From Planctomycetota bacterium (GTDB lineage Bacteria > Planctomycetota > Phycisphaerae > UBA1845 > UTPLA1), in assembly GCA_003576905.1 (NCBI GenBank), contig QEVG01000004.1, forward strand, positions 124,001 through 188,000: a DNA stretch of 64,000 nt. The letters are read 5' to 3'. This document shows positions 1 through 9,191 of this stretch, one piece after another. The position numbers and the translations under genes are program-made. The notes beneath the pieces were generated by a model, which had not been told where the DNA came from, ran no database searches, and saw nothing but the letters and a program-made list of their open reading frames with translations. The number at the start of each line of letters is the position of its first letter. Position 1 is the stretch's first letter.

Positions 1-136
1 CCGAACCATCGGCCGAGACGTCGGTCGCCAGGCAGGTACCGATCATTTCAAAGGTAACTTCCGCAGGGGCGAGATCGGGTAGTGCGCCTACGAGTGTTGC
101 GGCCAGAAGGACTGTGCCGAACGATGCTGCTTTCAT
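1..136 (-). CDS. N-terminus of an exported protein, cut by the left edge
   Basis: Only the first 45 codons lie in the window; the gene continues past base 1. The start ATG (136-134) has a GGAG motif seven bases upstream. The peptide opens with MKAASF, then a hydrophobic stretch (TVLLAATLVGALP) and a probable signal peptidase site near APA-E, so the product is likely exported. The mature part begins VTFEMIGTCLATDVSADGS. The T-D-V-S-A-D-G-S pattern resembles the repeat unit of HAF-repeat/beta-propeller-like extracellular proteins, but one partial unit cannot settle the family. It is divergent from the gene at 537. Confidence 0.6.
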   Translation of the reverse strand, partial: MKAASFGTVLLAATLVGALPDLAPAEVTFEMIGTCLATDVSADGS

Positions 137-536
137 TCCACATCTCCGGATATCAAGGGACGGTCGGACGCGAGGATGCGACCATCAAATCCCGTGGCGG
201 CCCGCGGACCTGGGGCCGCACTCGGGCGGCAAGTCAGGTTCTGCCTCCGCGTATTCGCGCTGCCCCCGAGCGGCTTGACACGTCGGGATTCACAGCGCGC
301 CGGCCCGGGGAAACCAACCGGCGTAGGAGGCCGTGTCGCGGTAACGCGATGGTTCGGCGTCGCGCCCGTAACGAAGCCAAGTATATTTCCTGGATGAGTT
401 CCTTGCAAGTTTCTCTGGGGAAAATTGTGCGGATTTTTTTGAGGATAACTTGATGCGGTAAGTCGATTCTGTTATATAGATACATGAATGGGGGCGGGGC
501 CAGGCCGATCGCGCCTGCACGTGTCCACACTAAATT
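137..536. other. 400-bp divergent intergenic region
   Basis: This region lies between two divergent genes. Bases 137-400 are GC-rich, and the overlapping open frames there have arginine-rich, low-complexity translations with no recognisable domain, so I treat them as non-coding. Bases 400-480 are AT-rich and hold a candidate promoter for the gene at 537. I found no tRNA, clear terminator or repeat. Confidence 0.5.
450..478 (+). promoter_or_regulatory. Candidate sigma-70 type promoter for the gene at 537
   Basis: TTGATG (450-455) and TATATA (473-478) are separated by 17 bases. Each box matches the sigma-70 consensus at four of six positions, and the site sits in the only AT-rich patch of the region. 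Transcription would start near 485 and give a leader of about 50 bases. The call rests on sequence likeness alone. Confidence 0.4.
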
Positions 537-1781
537 ATGCCAGATTCTATAGTTACAGATCTTGTCCACGAGAAACAGTCATTTGAAGACCATGCGCGCG
601 CGGTTCTTGGGAGAATTCGAACCGCCCTCGCGGAGGTCTTTTCGGCGTTGGGGGTGAATCCGGCCAAGCCTCAGGAAGTCGCCCGGCGGTTCAATCTCAA
701 CAAGAACCTGACCTGGAAGGTCTCCAAGATCATCTGTGAACGGGACCCCGCGGTTGCATTTCGCCATGTCCCAGGCCGGGCAGGAATCACCATCCTCCTG
801 GAAACGCTCAAGAAGTCCGGCGCTCCGGTCAACGCGCTGGGAGACCTGAACAAGTCGTTTCATGATCTGGATCACCTGATCGATCTGCATGCGGGAGATC
901 GCGAGACGTTTGAAATGATGCTGGGCAGCATCGCGCGCACGAACGACGCCCAGCAGCACGCCGAGGCGCAGCGCAAGCTCTCGTTTCGGGGCAATAGCGC
1001 CATCTGGGGCGTTCAGGCGCGCGTTCAGCTCTGCGTTAATTTCATCGCGCCCAGTGACGATCCGGCCTTCGTGGACCTGGCCTGGTTGAGTGGGCTGGTG
1101 GATTTTCGCCGACTCCGCGGCGACGCCACCTGGGCGATTGCCTCGGCACGAAAGGCGGCCGACGACGGCACGATTCTTCCGGTCGGCAACATCGAAGCCA
1201 TTGACCCGGATTTCGACGGACCCGATCGCGCACCTTTGCTCGGAAAGTTCTGTTCGGAACCGACGCCGAAGATTCGCGCGGAGCTTGGCCGGGACGGCTT
1301 CGTTCGTTATGAGCTTGTGGAGGGACGCATCGGCAATACGGCGGCTGAGACATGCATCATCGGAATTTTCGGCCGGCGCTTCCTGCGACGAATAGCGCGC
1401 GAGGGAGACACGATCGGCGAACACGTGGCGCGGCTCTACACACCGGTTGAGATGCTGATTCATGATCTGTTTGTTCATAAAGACCTGAGTTACGCGTTTT
1501 CACCCGACGTGGCGCTGTACAGTCAGCTTCCGAGCCATGCGCCCTTCCCCACCGGTGGCCGGGAAAAAGGACTGCTGCCGCTGTGGGAGCGGGTGCACGA
1601 TCTGGGTCGCGGCTCGTCGGCGGTACTGACGCCCGAACTTCCTCAGCATCACGAAATGATTAAGTCGGTGTTTGATCGGCTCAAGTGGTCGCCGGACGAC
1701 TTTCACGTCTTCCGATTTGAGATGCGCTATCCGCCGATTCCGACGCTGGCGGTCCTTCGCTACACGCTGCCCCAGTCATAG
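537..1781 (+). CDS. Unrecognised cytosolic protein, HTH-like N-terminus
   Basis: A 414-residue soluble protein with no signal peptide or membrane segment. Residues 20-60 (PAKPQEVARRFNLNKNLTWK, then VSKII) read like a short winged-helix or other HTH segment in which target-site selection is followed by a basic helix, so DNA binding is possible but unproven. The rest is mixed alpha/beta and matches no family I know. The start ATG lacks a clear Shine-Dalgarno, but no better start lies nearby. It stands alone, divergent from an exported protein and upstream of an OPT transporter. Coding is supported by its length and normal amino-acid mix; function is unknown. Confidence 0.75.
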   Translation: MPDSIVTDLVHEKQSFEDHARAVLGRIRTALAEVFSALGVNPAKPQEVARRFNLNKNLTWKVSKIICERDPAVAFRHVPGRAGITILLETLKKSGAPVNALGDLNKSFHDLDHLIDLHAGDRETFEMMLGSIARTNDAQQHAEAQRKLSFRGNSAIWGVQARVQLCVNFIAPSDDPAFVDLAWLSGLVDFRRLRGDATWAIASARKAADDGTILPVGNIEAIDPDFDGPDRAPLLGKFCSEPTPKIRAELGRDGFVRYELVEGRIGNTAAETCIIGIFGRRFLRRIAREGDTIGEHVARLYTPVEMLIHDLFVHKDLSYAFSPDVALYSQLPSHAPFPTGGREKGLLPLWERVHDLGRGSSAVLTPELPQHHEMIKSVFDRLKWSPDDFHVFRFEMRYPPIPTLAVLRYTLPQS

Positions 1782-1956
1782 CCGACGGGCCGTGCGGACC
1801 GGGCTTTGCTCTTCTTCTGACGATTGCCGGGTATTTCGAGTGTGGTCGAGCGTTTTTACCGCCTGTTAGAATGTCGCCGTCCCGATTCCGCCCATCGTGG
1901 TCGGTGACCTTCCTGTTGTCGGCGTAGGTATCGATCCAGGGCCGGGTGTTCTGCGC

Positions 1957-3906
1957 ATGTCGCTCCCGCAGTCTACTGAGGACCATGCAAGCACGCCGTC
2001 AGTCCGTGAGAAGGACCGATGGTGGCTTGAGAACGTGTATCGCGGGGGCGCATCGCAGTTGACCGCGCGGGTCGTGGTGAGTGGATTCCTGATCGGCGGT
2101 CTGCTGGCGGTCATGAACCTCTATATCGGAGCGCGAATCGGCGCATCGCTAGGGACATCCATCACCGCGGTGGTACTGGGCTACCTGATCTTTGGCGCGC
2201 TGCACCGCGTCGGCGCCGCACGGCGCATCGGCGTCCTCGAAGGCGTGATGCTTCAATCCATCGCCTGTTCGGCCGGATACATGTGCAGCCCGCTGACCGC
2301 GAGCATGTCCGCGTACATGGCGGTAACGGGCGTCGTGGTCCCGTGGTGGCAGATGATCCTGTGGCTGCTGGGATTGTCCGTCCTGGGAGTGGCATTTGCG
2401 ATTCCATTCAAGCGGCGGTTCATCAATAAGGAACAGGCGCCGTTCCCGGAGGGCCGGGCATGCGGCGTGGTCCTCGAAGTGCTGCATGATCGGGGCACGC
2501 CTCGCGCCGTCGACCCGTCCACGGGCGGCAACGTGGATGCCTCGGGCCCGGCACGGCTTCTCGTGTTCTTCGGCGTCTGCGCCGGCATGATCAAGCTTCT
2601 CCAGTCGCCGGCAATTCTGTCGAAATTGAAGCTGGGATTCCTGGCGATTCCCGAGATGCTCGACGGCTGGTACTACCGGCTCTCGGCCGCGCGTGGGCTT
2701 TGGCTGCCGGCGATCGGGGGGATACCGCTGCGGGAGCTGACGATTCGCCCATCGTTCGACATCGCCATGATGGCGCTTGGCGGGCTCATGGGCATGCGGA
2801 TCTGTGGATCGCTCCTTGCGGGGGCGGTCGTGAATTACTGTGTGCTGGCTCCGTGGATGGTCCATCGCGGAGACATTCACAGTGCGGTCGGAGCCGACGG
2901 CGGCATGATCGTTGGTTTCCGCGCGATCACCACCTGGTCGCTCTGGTGTGGCGCGGCCATCATGACCAGCGCGTCACTTTGGTCGTTCGTGTCCGGTTGG
3001 CGCACATCGCTCACAATATTCTCGGCGAGGAAGATGGCGGGCGGCGGGCCGGCGGAGGACCCGCTGCGATCAATCGAACTCCCCAACGCCTGGTTCCTGG
3101 CCGCCGGTATTCCGGCATCGCTGGTGATGGTGTGGATGGCGTGGAACTTCTTCGATGTAAAGCCCTGGCTCGGCCTCGCGGCGATGCCGCTGGTGCTCCT
3201 GATGACGCTGATCGCGGTGAATGTGACAGCCCTGACATCGATGACGCCGCACGGAGCCCTGGGCAAGATCACGCAACTGACATACGGCGCGCTCGCGCCG
3301 GGAAACGTGACCACCAACATCGTGGCGGCGGGCCTCAGCGCGGAGGTGGCGCTTCAGGCCTCGAACTTCATCCAGAACCTGAAGCCCGGCTACATGCTCG
3401 GGGCGCGGCCGCGCCTTCAGGCGGCGGGGCACCTGATCGGCGCCGTGTCCGGCGCCTGCTTCGGCGTGGCCGTCTTCTACCCGGTGTTTCTCAAATCGAA
3501 TCCGTCGACGTTGATGAGCGAGGAGTATCCGTTTCCGGCGGTAGTGGTGTGGAAAGCCGTCGCCGAGGCCCTGACCGGGGGATTGGGCGCATTGCCGTAT
3601 AGTGCCATAATTGCGGCACTATCGGGAGCGGTGGCCGGGCTTGTCCTTGAGGCCATGCGACAGAAGTTCGGCGAACGGTTCCCGGTTTCGCCGATGAGCA
3701 TGGGGCTCGCCTTTGTCATTCCTTTCCAGGTCAGCCTGGCCATGTTCGCGGGGGCGCTGGTTTTCTGTGCGTGCGAATGGTTGCACCCGCGACCCGAAGG
3801 ACGGCTGAATCGCGTCGTGGTGCAGAATCGCGAGACGACCTGCGCCGGCGTCGTGGCCGGAGCGGCCCTCGTCGGCGTGGCGGCCGCCGCGGTTGAAGTG
3901 CTGTGA
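1957..3906 (+). CDS. OPT-family oligopeptide/metal-chelate transporter
   Basis: A 649-residue polytopic membrane protein of the oligopeptide transporter (OPT) superfamily, whose members import short peptides or metal chelates with protons. The order seen is typical: a hydrophilic N-terminus with RWWLENVYRGGASQLTAR, a first helix pair with NLYIGARIGASLGTSI, many further hydrophobic helices, KRRFINKEQAPFPEGRACG after the fifth to sixth helix, and the GALAPGNVTTNIVAAGLSAE segment in the second half. I chose the ATG at 1957 because the GTG at 1897 would only add residues with no family resemblance. The Shine-Dalgarno is weak for both. The gene is convergent with the prepilin-like gene 33 bases downstream. 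Substrate cannot be told from sequence. Confidence 0.88.
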   Translation: MSLPQSTEDHASTPSVREKDRWWLENVYRGGASQLTARVVVSGFLIGGLLAVMNLYIGARIGASLGTSITAVVLGYLIFGALHRVGAARRIGVLEGVMLQSIACSAGYMCSPLTASMSAYMAVTGVVVPWWQMILWLLGLSVLGVAFAIPFKRRFINKEQAPFPEGRACGVVLEVLHDRGTPRAVDPSTGGNVDASGPARLLVFFGVCAGMIKLLQSPAILSKLKLGFLAIPEMLDGWYYRLSAARGLWLPAIGGIPLRELTIRPSFDIAMMALGGLMGMRICGSLLAGAVVNYCVLAPWMVHRGDIHSAVGADGGMIVGFRAITTWSLWCGAAIMTSASLWSFVSGWRTSLTIFSARKMAGGGPAEDPLRSIELPNAWFLAAGIPASLVMVWMAWNFFDVKPWLGLAAMPLVLLMTLIAVNVTALTSMTPHGALGKITQLTYGALAPGNVTTNIVAAGLSAEVALQASNFIQNLKPGYMLGARPRLQAAGHLIGAVSGACFGVAVFYPVFLKSNPSTLMSEEYPFPAVVVWKAVAEALTGGLGALPYSAIIAALSGAVAGLVLEAMRQKFGERFPVSPMSMGLAFVIPFQVSLAMFAGALVFCACEWLHPRPEGRLNRVVVQNRETTCAGVVAGAALVGVAAAAVEVL

Positions 3907-3939
3907 CATGGTGGGAGCAGATTGGCATTGACGTTCCGG

Positions 3940-4761
3940 TCAGGGGCTGGGCGGCTGGGTGGTCGGCGCGACCGGCTCGGTCCACGAGTAGAGAACCTTG
4001 TTGAAGCAGTCGCTCTGATTGATCGTTTCGGCGTGGTGGTCCATGAAGACGATGTTGCTTCCGCCCTTGTGACGCTTGTACTTTTCCTGGGGTGTGCCCA
4101 TTTCCTCGGGGATCTCGGCCTGGCGGTTCATGCGGTGCGGCGCACCGGCGTTCGCGACGCGGCCCTTGAGCTTCATCGAGTCGTTGATGGCGACGTTGTG
4201 TGCCCGTGCGTTTACCCACGCGCAGTCGGCGTACATCAGGGTTTCGGCGGGGCGCACATAGGCGGTGGCCAGCGGATTAAACAGGAGCCGTTCGGTGTCG
4301 GTTGCCGGGTTAATGCCGGTCATGTTGTTGATGCCGTAGCTGTAGCGAATGCGGGTGTCGGGCGGGAGGCCGTATTTGTCGCCGAGTCCCAGCGAGTCCG
4401 GGAAGTTTTCCGTGCCGTCACCCAGCGCGTAGTCGCGGATGGACTCCTTGTCGTCCGGGCAAGTGAGCACGTCGAGCGGACGGCTGTCGAAACGAATAAT
4501 GGTGCGTGATGGGAGGAACGCGTGGAAGACGCTGTTGCCGCCCGTCTGGGTTCCCTCGCGCGTGGGGTACATGTCGCGATTGGAGTCGAGGTAGGCCTGT
4601 GTCATCTGCGCCTGGGATCGCAGATTGGTGAGGCACTTCAGGTTCCGGCTGCTGGCCCGGGCCGAGGAGAGAGCGGGCATCAGGATAGATATCAGAATGG
4701 CGATGATGGCAATGACCACCAGCAGTTCGATGAGCGTGAAGGCTGATTTACTCGATTTCAT
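3940..4761 (-). CDS. Prepilin-type exported protein (type II pseudopilin-like)
   Basis: A 273-residue protein with a textbook class III signal: a short basic leader (MKSSKSA) and then the FTLIELLVVIAIIAILISIL helix with Glu at +5, the site handled by a PilD-type prepilin peptidase. The soluble part carries NLKCLTNLRSQAQMTQAYLDSN after the helix and ends with RHKGGSNIVFMDHHAETI, the His-rich segment preceding the C-terminus in planctomycete H-x9-DG type prepilin-like proteins. The start ATG has GGAGA at good spacing. The upstream open frame to 5349 is rejected because it would bury the signal. No pilus assembly genes are adjacent, as is usual for this expanded family. The tail ends in TTQPPSP. 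Confidence 0.88.
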   Translation of the reverse strand: MKSSKSAFTLIELLVVIAIIAILISILMPALSSARASSRNLKCLTNLRSQAQMTQAYLDSNRDMYPTREGTQTGGNSVFHAFLPSRTIIRFDSRPLDVLTCPDDKESIRDYALGDGTENFPDSLGLGDKYGLPPDTRIRYSYGINNMTGINPATDTERLLFNPLATAYVRPAETLMYADCAWVNARAHNVAINDSMKLKGRVANAGAPHRMNRQAEIPEEMGTPQEKYKRHKGGSNIVFMDHHAETINQSDCFNKVLYSWTEPVAPTTQPPSP

Positions 4762-4970
4762 ATGGAATTCTCCCCGGTCAAAAAAGTGTTCAATTCTCAA
4801 TTCAACATATACACAGAATGAGCAGTCTGGCGTTCGCAAAACGTCTCCGGCCGCTTGAGCCATTCCCCAACGGGCGTCTCGTTCGGGAGCAGATGACGAA
4901 CAATGCCTCGCACGCACCTGAGGCCCATGCTTCCCTTGCATGCGCGACGATCGCGCGAGTAACGCTCCAA

Positions 4971-6128
4971 TCATTTCCAATCGCGGATGCTCCCTTCGCG
5001 GGCCGGACGGGCCTCGCCATTGTCGCGGGCATCCGGCCGATTGAATTCGATCGATGAGTCGTCTTCCTTTTCGACGAACACGCGCAGCTCGCGGGGGCTG
5101 ACATACACCACGTTGCCCGCGTGGAGGTCGAGTGCCGCGTATCGACCGCGCGTCACTTCCACGAAGACCGGTTCGCCGCTTTCGCGGACGAGTTCGACCT
5201 TGACGGTCGGACCGGCCGCGTTGACGTGGGTGACCCTTGCCGGGAAACAGGACTTGCCCGACGGTTTTGCGTGGATGACAAGGTTGTGCGGGCGGACCAT
5301 GAGCTTGGCGGGCCGTGCCCGGCGCTCGACATGCTCGGGATAGTCCCATTCGAGCGAATCGAACACGGCCTTACCGTGTTCGACGCGGCCGGAGAAGACA
5401 TTCACGCGGCCGAGAAACTGCATGACGAATTCGCTGGCGGGATCGTGGAAGACCTCGGCGGGGGAGCCGACCTGAATGATCTTTCCTTCGTTCATGACCA
5501 CGACGCGGTCGGCGACTTCGAGTGCCTCTTCCTGATCGTGGGTGACGAAGACGCTGGTGACGTGGATTTCGTCGTGCAACCGGCGTAGCCAGCGGCGAAG
5601 TTCCTGGCGGACCCTTGCATCCAGCGCACCGAACGGCTCATCGAGCAGCAGGACCTTGGGTTCCACCGCGAGTGCCCGCGCGAGGGCTACGCGCTGACGT
5701 TGTCCGCCCGACAGCTGGGATGGGTAGCGATCCGCAAGCCAGTCAAGCTGAACGAGCTTGAGCAGCGCGTGGACGCGCTCGCTGATTTCCGATCTCGAGG
5801 GCCGATCGGCGCGGGGGCGGACGCGAAGCCCGAATGCCACGTTCTCAAAAACCGTCATGTGACGGAACAGTGCGTAGTGCTGAAAGACGAAACCGACGCG
5901 GCGTTCGCCCACGCGCCGATCGGCGACGTCCTCGTCATGAAAGAGAATCGGTCCGCTGCCGGGGTCCGGGCTTTCCAGACCGGCGATGATTCGCAGGAGC
6001 GTGGTCTTGCCCGAGCCGGACGGACCGAGAAGGGCGACAAGCTCGCCCGTCGGGACGTGCAGATTCACGTGGTCCAGCGCCGTGAATGCGCCGAAATGCT
6101 TGGACACGTCCCTTGCTTCGATGCTCAT
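4971..6128 (-). CDS. cysA: Sulfate/thiosulfate ABC transporter ATPase CysA
   Basis: 385 residues. The ATP-hydrolysing subunit of the CysTWA sulfate importer, on the cytosolic face. Seen in order: Walker [10 protein letters not shown] near residue 35, Q-loop region [20 protein letters not shown], signature [15 protein letters not shown], Walker [14 protein letters not shown]-loop [15 protein letters not shown], then a C-terminal TOBE-type regulatory domain of about 120 residues. The [25 protein letters not shown] stretch is typical of CysA. The ATG overlaps the cysW stop by four bases (ATGA), so translation is probably coupled. GGGGGAACC precedes the start. A longer open frame to 7661 is an out-of-frame shadow of cysW and cysT. 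It is the last gene of the operon. Confidence 0.96.
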   Translation of the reverse strand: MSIEARDVSKHFGAFTALDHVNLHVPTGELVALLGPSGSGKTTLLRIIAGLESPDPGSGPILFHDEDVADRRVGERRVGFVFQHYALFRHMTVFENVAFGLRVRPRADRPSRSEISERVHALLKLVQLDWLADRYPSQLSGGQRQRVALARALAVEPKVLLLDEPFGALDARVRQELRRWLRRLHDEIHVTSVFVTHDQEEALEVADRVVVMNEGKIIQVGSPAEVFHDPASEFVMQFLGRVNVFSGRVEHGKAVFDSLEWDYPEHVERRARPAKLMVRPHNLVIHAKPSGKSCFPARVTHVNAAGPTVKVELVRESGEPVFVEVTRGRYAALDLHAGNVVYVSPRELRVFVEKEDDSSIEFNRPDARDNGEARPAREGSIRDWK

Positions 6129-7024
6129 GGTTCCCCCTCCGGCAGTGTTGCATGTTTCGGGACAGCGCGCCGCGACTTCCACTCGACGAGACTCCGGGCC
6201 ACCAGGGTGAGCAGTGCCAGGAGGGTGAGGATGGAGGCGACGGCGAACGCGGCCGCGAAGTTGTATTCGTTGTAGAGAATCTCGACGTGCAGCGGGACGG
6301 TATTTGTGAGTCCTCGGATGTGCCCGGAGACGACCGAGACGGCGCCGAATTCTCCCATCGCCCTCGCGTTGCAGAGAATGACGCCGTAGAGAAGCGCCCA
6401 CTTGATGTTCGGGAGTGTAACGCGCAAGAAGGTTTGCCAGCCGCTCGCCCCGAGGACGAGGGCGGATTCCTCTTCCTCCGCGCCCTGTGACTGCATGAGC
6501 GGGATGAGTTCGCGGGCGACGAAGGGAAAGGTGACGAAGATCGTCGCGAGGACAATGCCCGGCACGGCGAAGATGATCTGGATGTCCTGCGCCTTGAGCC
6601 AGGGGCCGAGCCATCCGTGGAGGCCGAAGAGGAGGACGTAGATGAGGCCGGAGATAACCGGCGACACGGCAAAAGGCATGTCGATGAGCGTGATGAGGAT
6701 ACCCTTCCCGCGGAAATCGAACCGGGTGACTGCCCATGCAGCGGCGACGCCGAAGACCATGTTCAGCGGCACGGCGATGGCGGCGGTGAGCAGTGTCAGG
6801 CGGATGGCCGAGCGGGCGTCGGGTTCGCGGAGCGCCGCCAGATACACGCCGAGGCCCGAGGAAAGGGCTTCGACGAAGATGGCGACCAGCGGCACGATGA
6901 GAAAGAGCATCAGAAACCCGATCGCGACGATTGCCACACCTGCGCGAAGCAGGATCGGTTCGCGGGTGGCGAGACGGACCTGGCGGGTCGTTCGTGCGGG
7001 GAGTCCGGCGGCAAGAGTGCTCAT
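6125..7024 (-). CDS. cysW: Sulfate ABC transporter permease CysW
   Basis: 299 residues with about six membrane helices. It pairs with CysT to form the inner-membrane channel. The permease signature facing the ATPase is seen as [30 protein letters not shown] followed by [19 protein letters not shown], which fits CysW, as does the family-specific [29 protein letters not shown] segment. AAGGGA lies at good spacing before the ATG. It lies nine bases after cysT and overlaps cysA by four. Confidence 0.95.
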   Translation of the reverse strand: MSTLAAGLPARTTRQVRLATREPILLRAGVAIVAIGFLMLFLIVPLVAIFVEALSSGLGVYLAALREPDARSAIRLTLLTAAIAVPLNMVFGVAAAWAVTRFDFRGKGILITLIDMPFAVSPVISGLIYVLLFGLHGWLGPWLKAQDIQIIFAVPGIVLATIFVTFPFVARELIPLMQSQGAEEEESALVLGASGWQTFLRVTLPNIKWALLYGVILCNARAMGEFGAVSVVSGHIRGLTNTVPLHVEILYNEYNFAAAFAVASILTLLALLTLVARSLVEWKSRRAVPKHATLPEGEP

Positions 7025-7033
7025 GGGTGTCCC

Positions 7034-7882
7034 TTATGCCAGACCCGCACGGCCGCGGCCGCCCGAGAGTCGCTGGAGATAATTGATGGCGAGGAGGAGC
7101 ATGAATGAGATGCTGATCATCAGGACGGCGAGGACCGTAGCCCCGGCGAAGTCGAACTGCTCGAGCTTGATGATGATGAGCAGGGGCAGAATCTCCGTCT
7201 TGTTCGGCATGTTGCCGGAGATGAAAACGACGGAGCCGTATTCGCCGATGGCCCGGGCGAAGGCGAGCGCGAAGCCGGTGAGCAGGGCGGGCAGAAGTTC
7301 CGGCAGGATGACGTGACGGACGATCTGGTATCTTCGCGCGCCGAGGCTGGCCGCGGCCTCCTCCATCTCCGGGTTGAGGTCCTCGATGACGGGCTGGAGC
7401 GTCCGGACGACGAAGGGCAGGCCGATAAACGTCAGTGCCACGATAACACCCAGTTCGGTGTAGGCGACGCGCAGGCCGAGCGGTTCGAGCAGGCGGCCGA
7501 TCCAGCCGCTCGGTGCGTAGAGCGTCGTCAGGGCGATTCCGGCCACGGCGGTGGGCAGGGCGAAGGGCAGATCGACGATCGCGTCGATGAAGCGCCGTCC
7601 GGGGAAGCGATAGCGAACAAGCACCCAGGCGATGACGGAGCCGAACAGCGCGTTGACGCATGCGGCGACGAAGGCTGCGCCGAAACTGAGCTTCAGTGCG
7701 GCCAGGACGCGCGGGTCTGCCAGGGTCTCGACAAAACGCGACCAGGAGATCGAGGCGGCGCGGAGAAACAGGGCGGAAAGCGGAAGGAGGACGATCAGGC
7801 TCAAATAGAGAACCGTATAGCCGAGGGACAGGCCGAAGCCCGGCAGGACAGACTGGCGGCGGATGATTGCGTGCGTGGCCAT
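7034..7882 (-). CDS. cysT: Sulfate ABC transporter permease CysT
   Basis: 282 residues, six predicted membrane helices, the second permease of the sulfate importer. Family features are the [22 protein letters not shown] region, [26 protein letters not shown], and the EAA loop [27 protein letters not shown] followed by [23 protein letters not shown], which is diagnostic for CysT. The ATG at 7882 gives the usual family length. An in-frame GTG at 7966 would add 28 mostly basic residues and is less likely, but neither start has a strong Shine-Dalgarno. It sits between sbp and cysW in a tight operon. Confidence 0.94.
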   Translation of the reverse strand: MATHAIIRRQSVLPGFGLSLGYTVLYLSLIVLLPLSALFLRAASISWSRFVETLADPRVLAALKLSFGAAFVAACVNALFGSVIAWVLVRYRFPGRRFIDAIVDLPFALPTAVAGIALTTLYAPSGWIGRLLEPLGLRVAYTELGVIVALTFIGLPFVVRTLQPVIEDLNPEMEEAAASLGARRYQIVRHVILPELLPALLTGFALAFARAIGEYGSVVFISGNMPNKTEILPLLIIIKLEQFDFAGATVLAVLMISISFMLLLAINYLQRLSGGRGRAGLA

Positions 7883-7982
7883 TCGGTTTGACAGCGTCGC
7901 TGGAGCGTCGTGCGATTCCCCATTTCGAAAAACCCGGAGGCGGCGGCGCCGGGCCCGCACAGGCACGAGCGCCGCATCGCCT

Positions 7983-9014
7983 CTAGGGAGCAGGAGGAGT
8001 ACGGAGAAGCTGATCGAAGACGCCGCCGTCCGCGAAGTGACGGGCCTGCGCCTTGTCCCATCCGCCGAAGACCTCGTCGATCGTGAAGAGGCGCATCGGT
8101 GGAAACTTGTTCTTGTATTTCGCGAGTATCTCCGTCGTCCGCGGGCGGTAGTGGTGTCTGGCCACGATTTCCTGCCCGGCGTTGGAGTAGAGGAATTTCA
8201 AATAGGCCGTGGCGACCTCGCGGGTGCCGCGTGCATCGACAACCTTGTCCACCACGGCCACAGGCGGTTCGGCCAGGATGCTGACGCTCGGCCGAATGAT
8301 CTCGACGCGGTCGTTTCCGATTTTCTCGATGGCGAGAAGGGCCTCGTTTTCCCAAGTAAGGAGCACATCGCCGATGCCGCGCTGCACAAACGTCGTAGTG
8401 GCGCCGCGGGCGCCGGAGTCCCAGACGGGGACATGGCGGATTATTTCGCCGACGAAGGCCTTCGCCTTTGCATCGTCGTTGTCGAACGTGCGGAGGGCGA
8501 AGCCCCAGGCGGCGAGGTAGTTCCATCTCGCCCCGCCGCTCGTCTTGGGGTTCGGCGTGATGACGCTGATGCCCGGGCGGGCGAGGTCGTCCCAGTCGTG
8601 AATGCCGCGCGGGTTGCCCTTGCGCACCAGAAATACGATGGTGGACGTGTAAGGCGAGCTGTTGTTCGGGAGTCGGCTCTGCCAGTCGCGGGCGATCAAC
8701 TCGCCGTGACGATGAATCTCGTCGATGTCGTATGCAAGGGCCAGCGTAACCACGTCGGCCTCAAGCCCGTCGATGACGGCCCTGGCCTGTTTGGCCGCGC
8801 CGCCGTGAGACTGACGAACAGTGACCGTCTGGCCGGAGCTCTGTTTCCATGTCTCCGCGAAAGCGGTGTTGAATTCCTGGTAGAGCTCACGGGTGGGGTC
8901 GTAGGAGACGTTCAGGATCGTGAGTTCACCCGCCTGGATTGAGGTAGGTAATGCGGTCACCAGGATGCAGGCGAGGAGGGCCACTTGTCCTATTGCGGTG
9001 GTTGATGACTTCAT
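7983..9014 (-). CDS. sbp: Periplasmic sulfate-binding protein
   Basis: 343 residues with a signal peptide ([10 protein letters not shown] plus a hydrophobic core, cleavage near IQAGE). This captures sulfate outside the cytoplasmic membrane and delivers it to CysTW. Seen: [72 protein letters not shown] and the terminal [14 protein letters not shown]. All are strongly conserved in Sbp/CysP. Sulfate and thiosulfate binders cannot be separated by eye, so the symbol is provisional. An in-frame GTG at 9023 is an alternative start; neither has a clear ribosome site. It is the first gene of the operon, about 48 bases downstream of the predicted sigma-54 start point. Confidence 0.95.
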   Translation of the reverse strand: MKSSTTAIGQVALLACILVTALPTSIQAGELTILNVSYDPTRELYQEFNTAFAETWKQSSGQTVTVRQSHGGAAKQARAVIDGLEADVVTLALAYDIDEIHRHGELIARDWQSRLPNNSSPYTSTIVFLVRKGNPRGIHDWDDLARPGISVITPNPKTSGGARWNYLAAWGFALRTFDNDDAKAKAFVGEIIRHVPVWDSGARGATTTFVQRGIGDVLLTWENEALLAIEKIGNDRVEIIRPSVSILAEPPVAVVDKVVDARGTREVATAYLKFLYSNAGQEIVARHHYRPRTTEILAKYKNKFPPMRLFTIDEVFGGWDKAQARHFADGGVFDQLLRTPPAP

Positions 9015-9072
9015 GCGGCACACTGTGAAAAATCACGGAACCCGAAGAATCCGGAACTTGAAGGGAGCTGTT

Positions 9073-9089
9073 AGCAAGCGATGTGCCAA
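9073..9089 (-). promoter_or_regulatory. Sigma-54 promoter of the sulfate transport operon
   Basis: Read on the minus strand the site is TTGGCACATCGCTTGCT. It matches YTGGCACG-N4-TTGCW except for one base (A for G after GGCAC). GG (9087-9086) and GC (9075-9074) have the exact -24/-12 spacing that sigma-54 needs. The predicted transcript starts near 9062, about 48 bases before the sbp ATG. The divergent neighbour encodes a sigma-54 activator ATPase, which supports the call. It is the only obvious promoter-like site between the two genes. Confidence 0.75.
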
Positions 9090-9191
9090 GCATGCGAATA
9101 GTTTATTATGGCATTATCAATATGATTACGCTATTTTATATAGGACTCTAGTGTGTACCATCATATCTGCCAGAAAAACAGGTAAATGTGA

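Noticed and set aside
1867-1872. Promoter box TAGAAT before the OPT transporter gene
   Set aside because: No acceptable -35 box at 16-18 bases upstream; a single -10-like hexamer is too weak to annotate.
4971-7661. An 896-residue open frame on the minus strand
   Set aside because: Only its last 385 codons are the cysA gene. The rest is Arg/Pro-rich out-of-frame reading of cysW and cysT, which have clear products in other frames.
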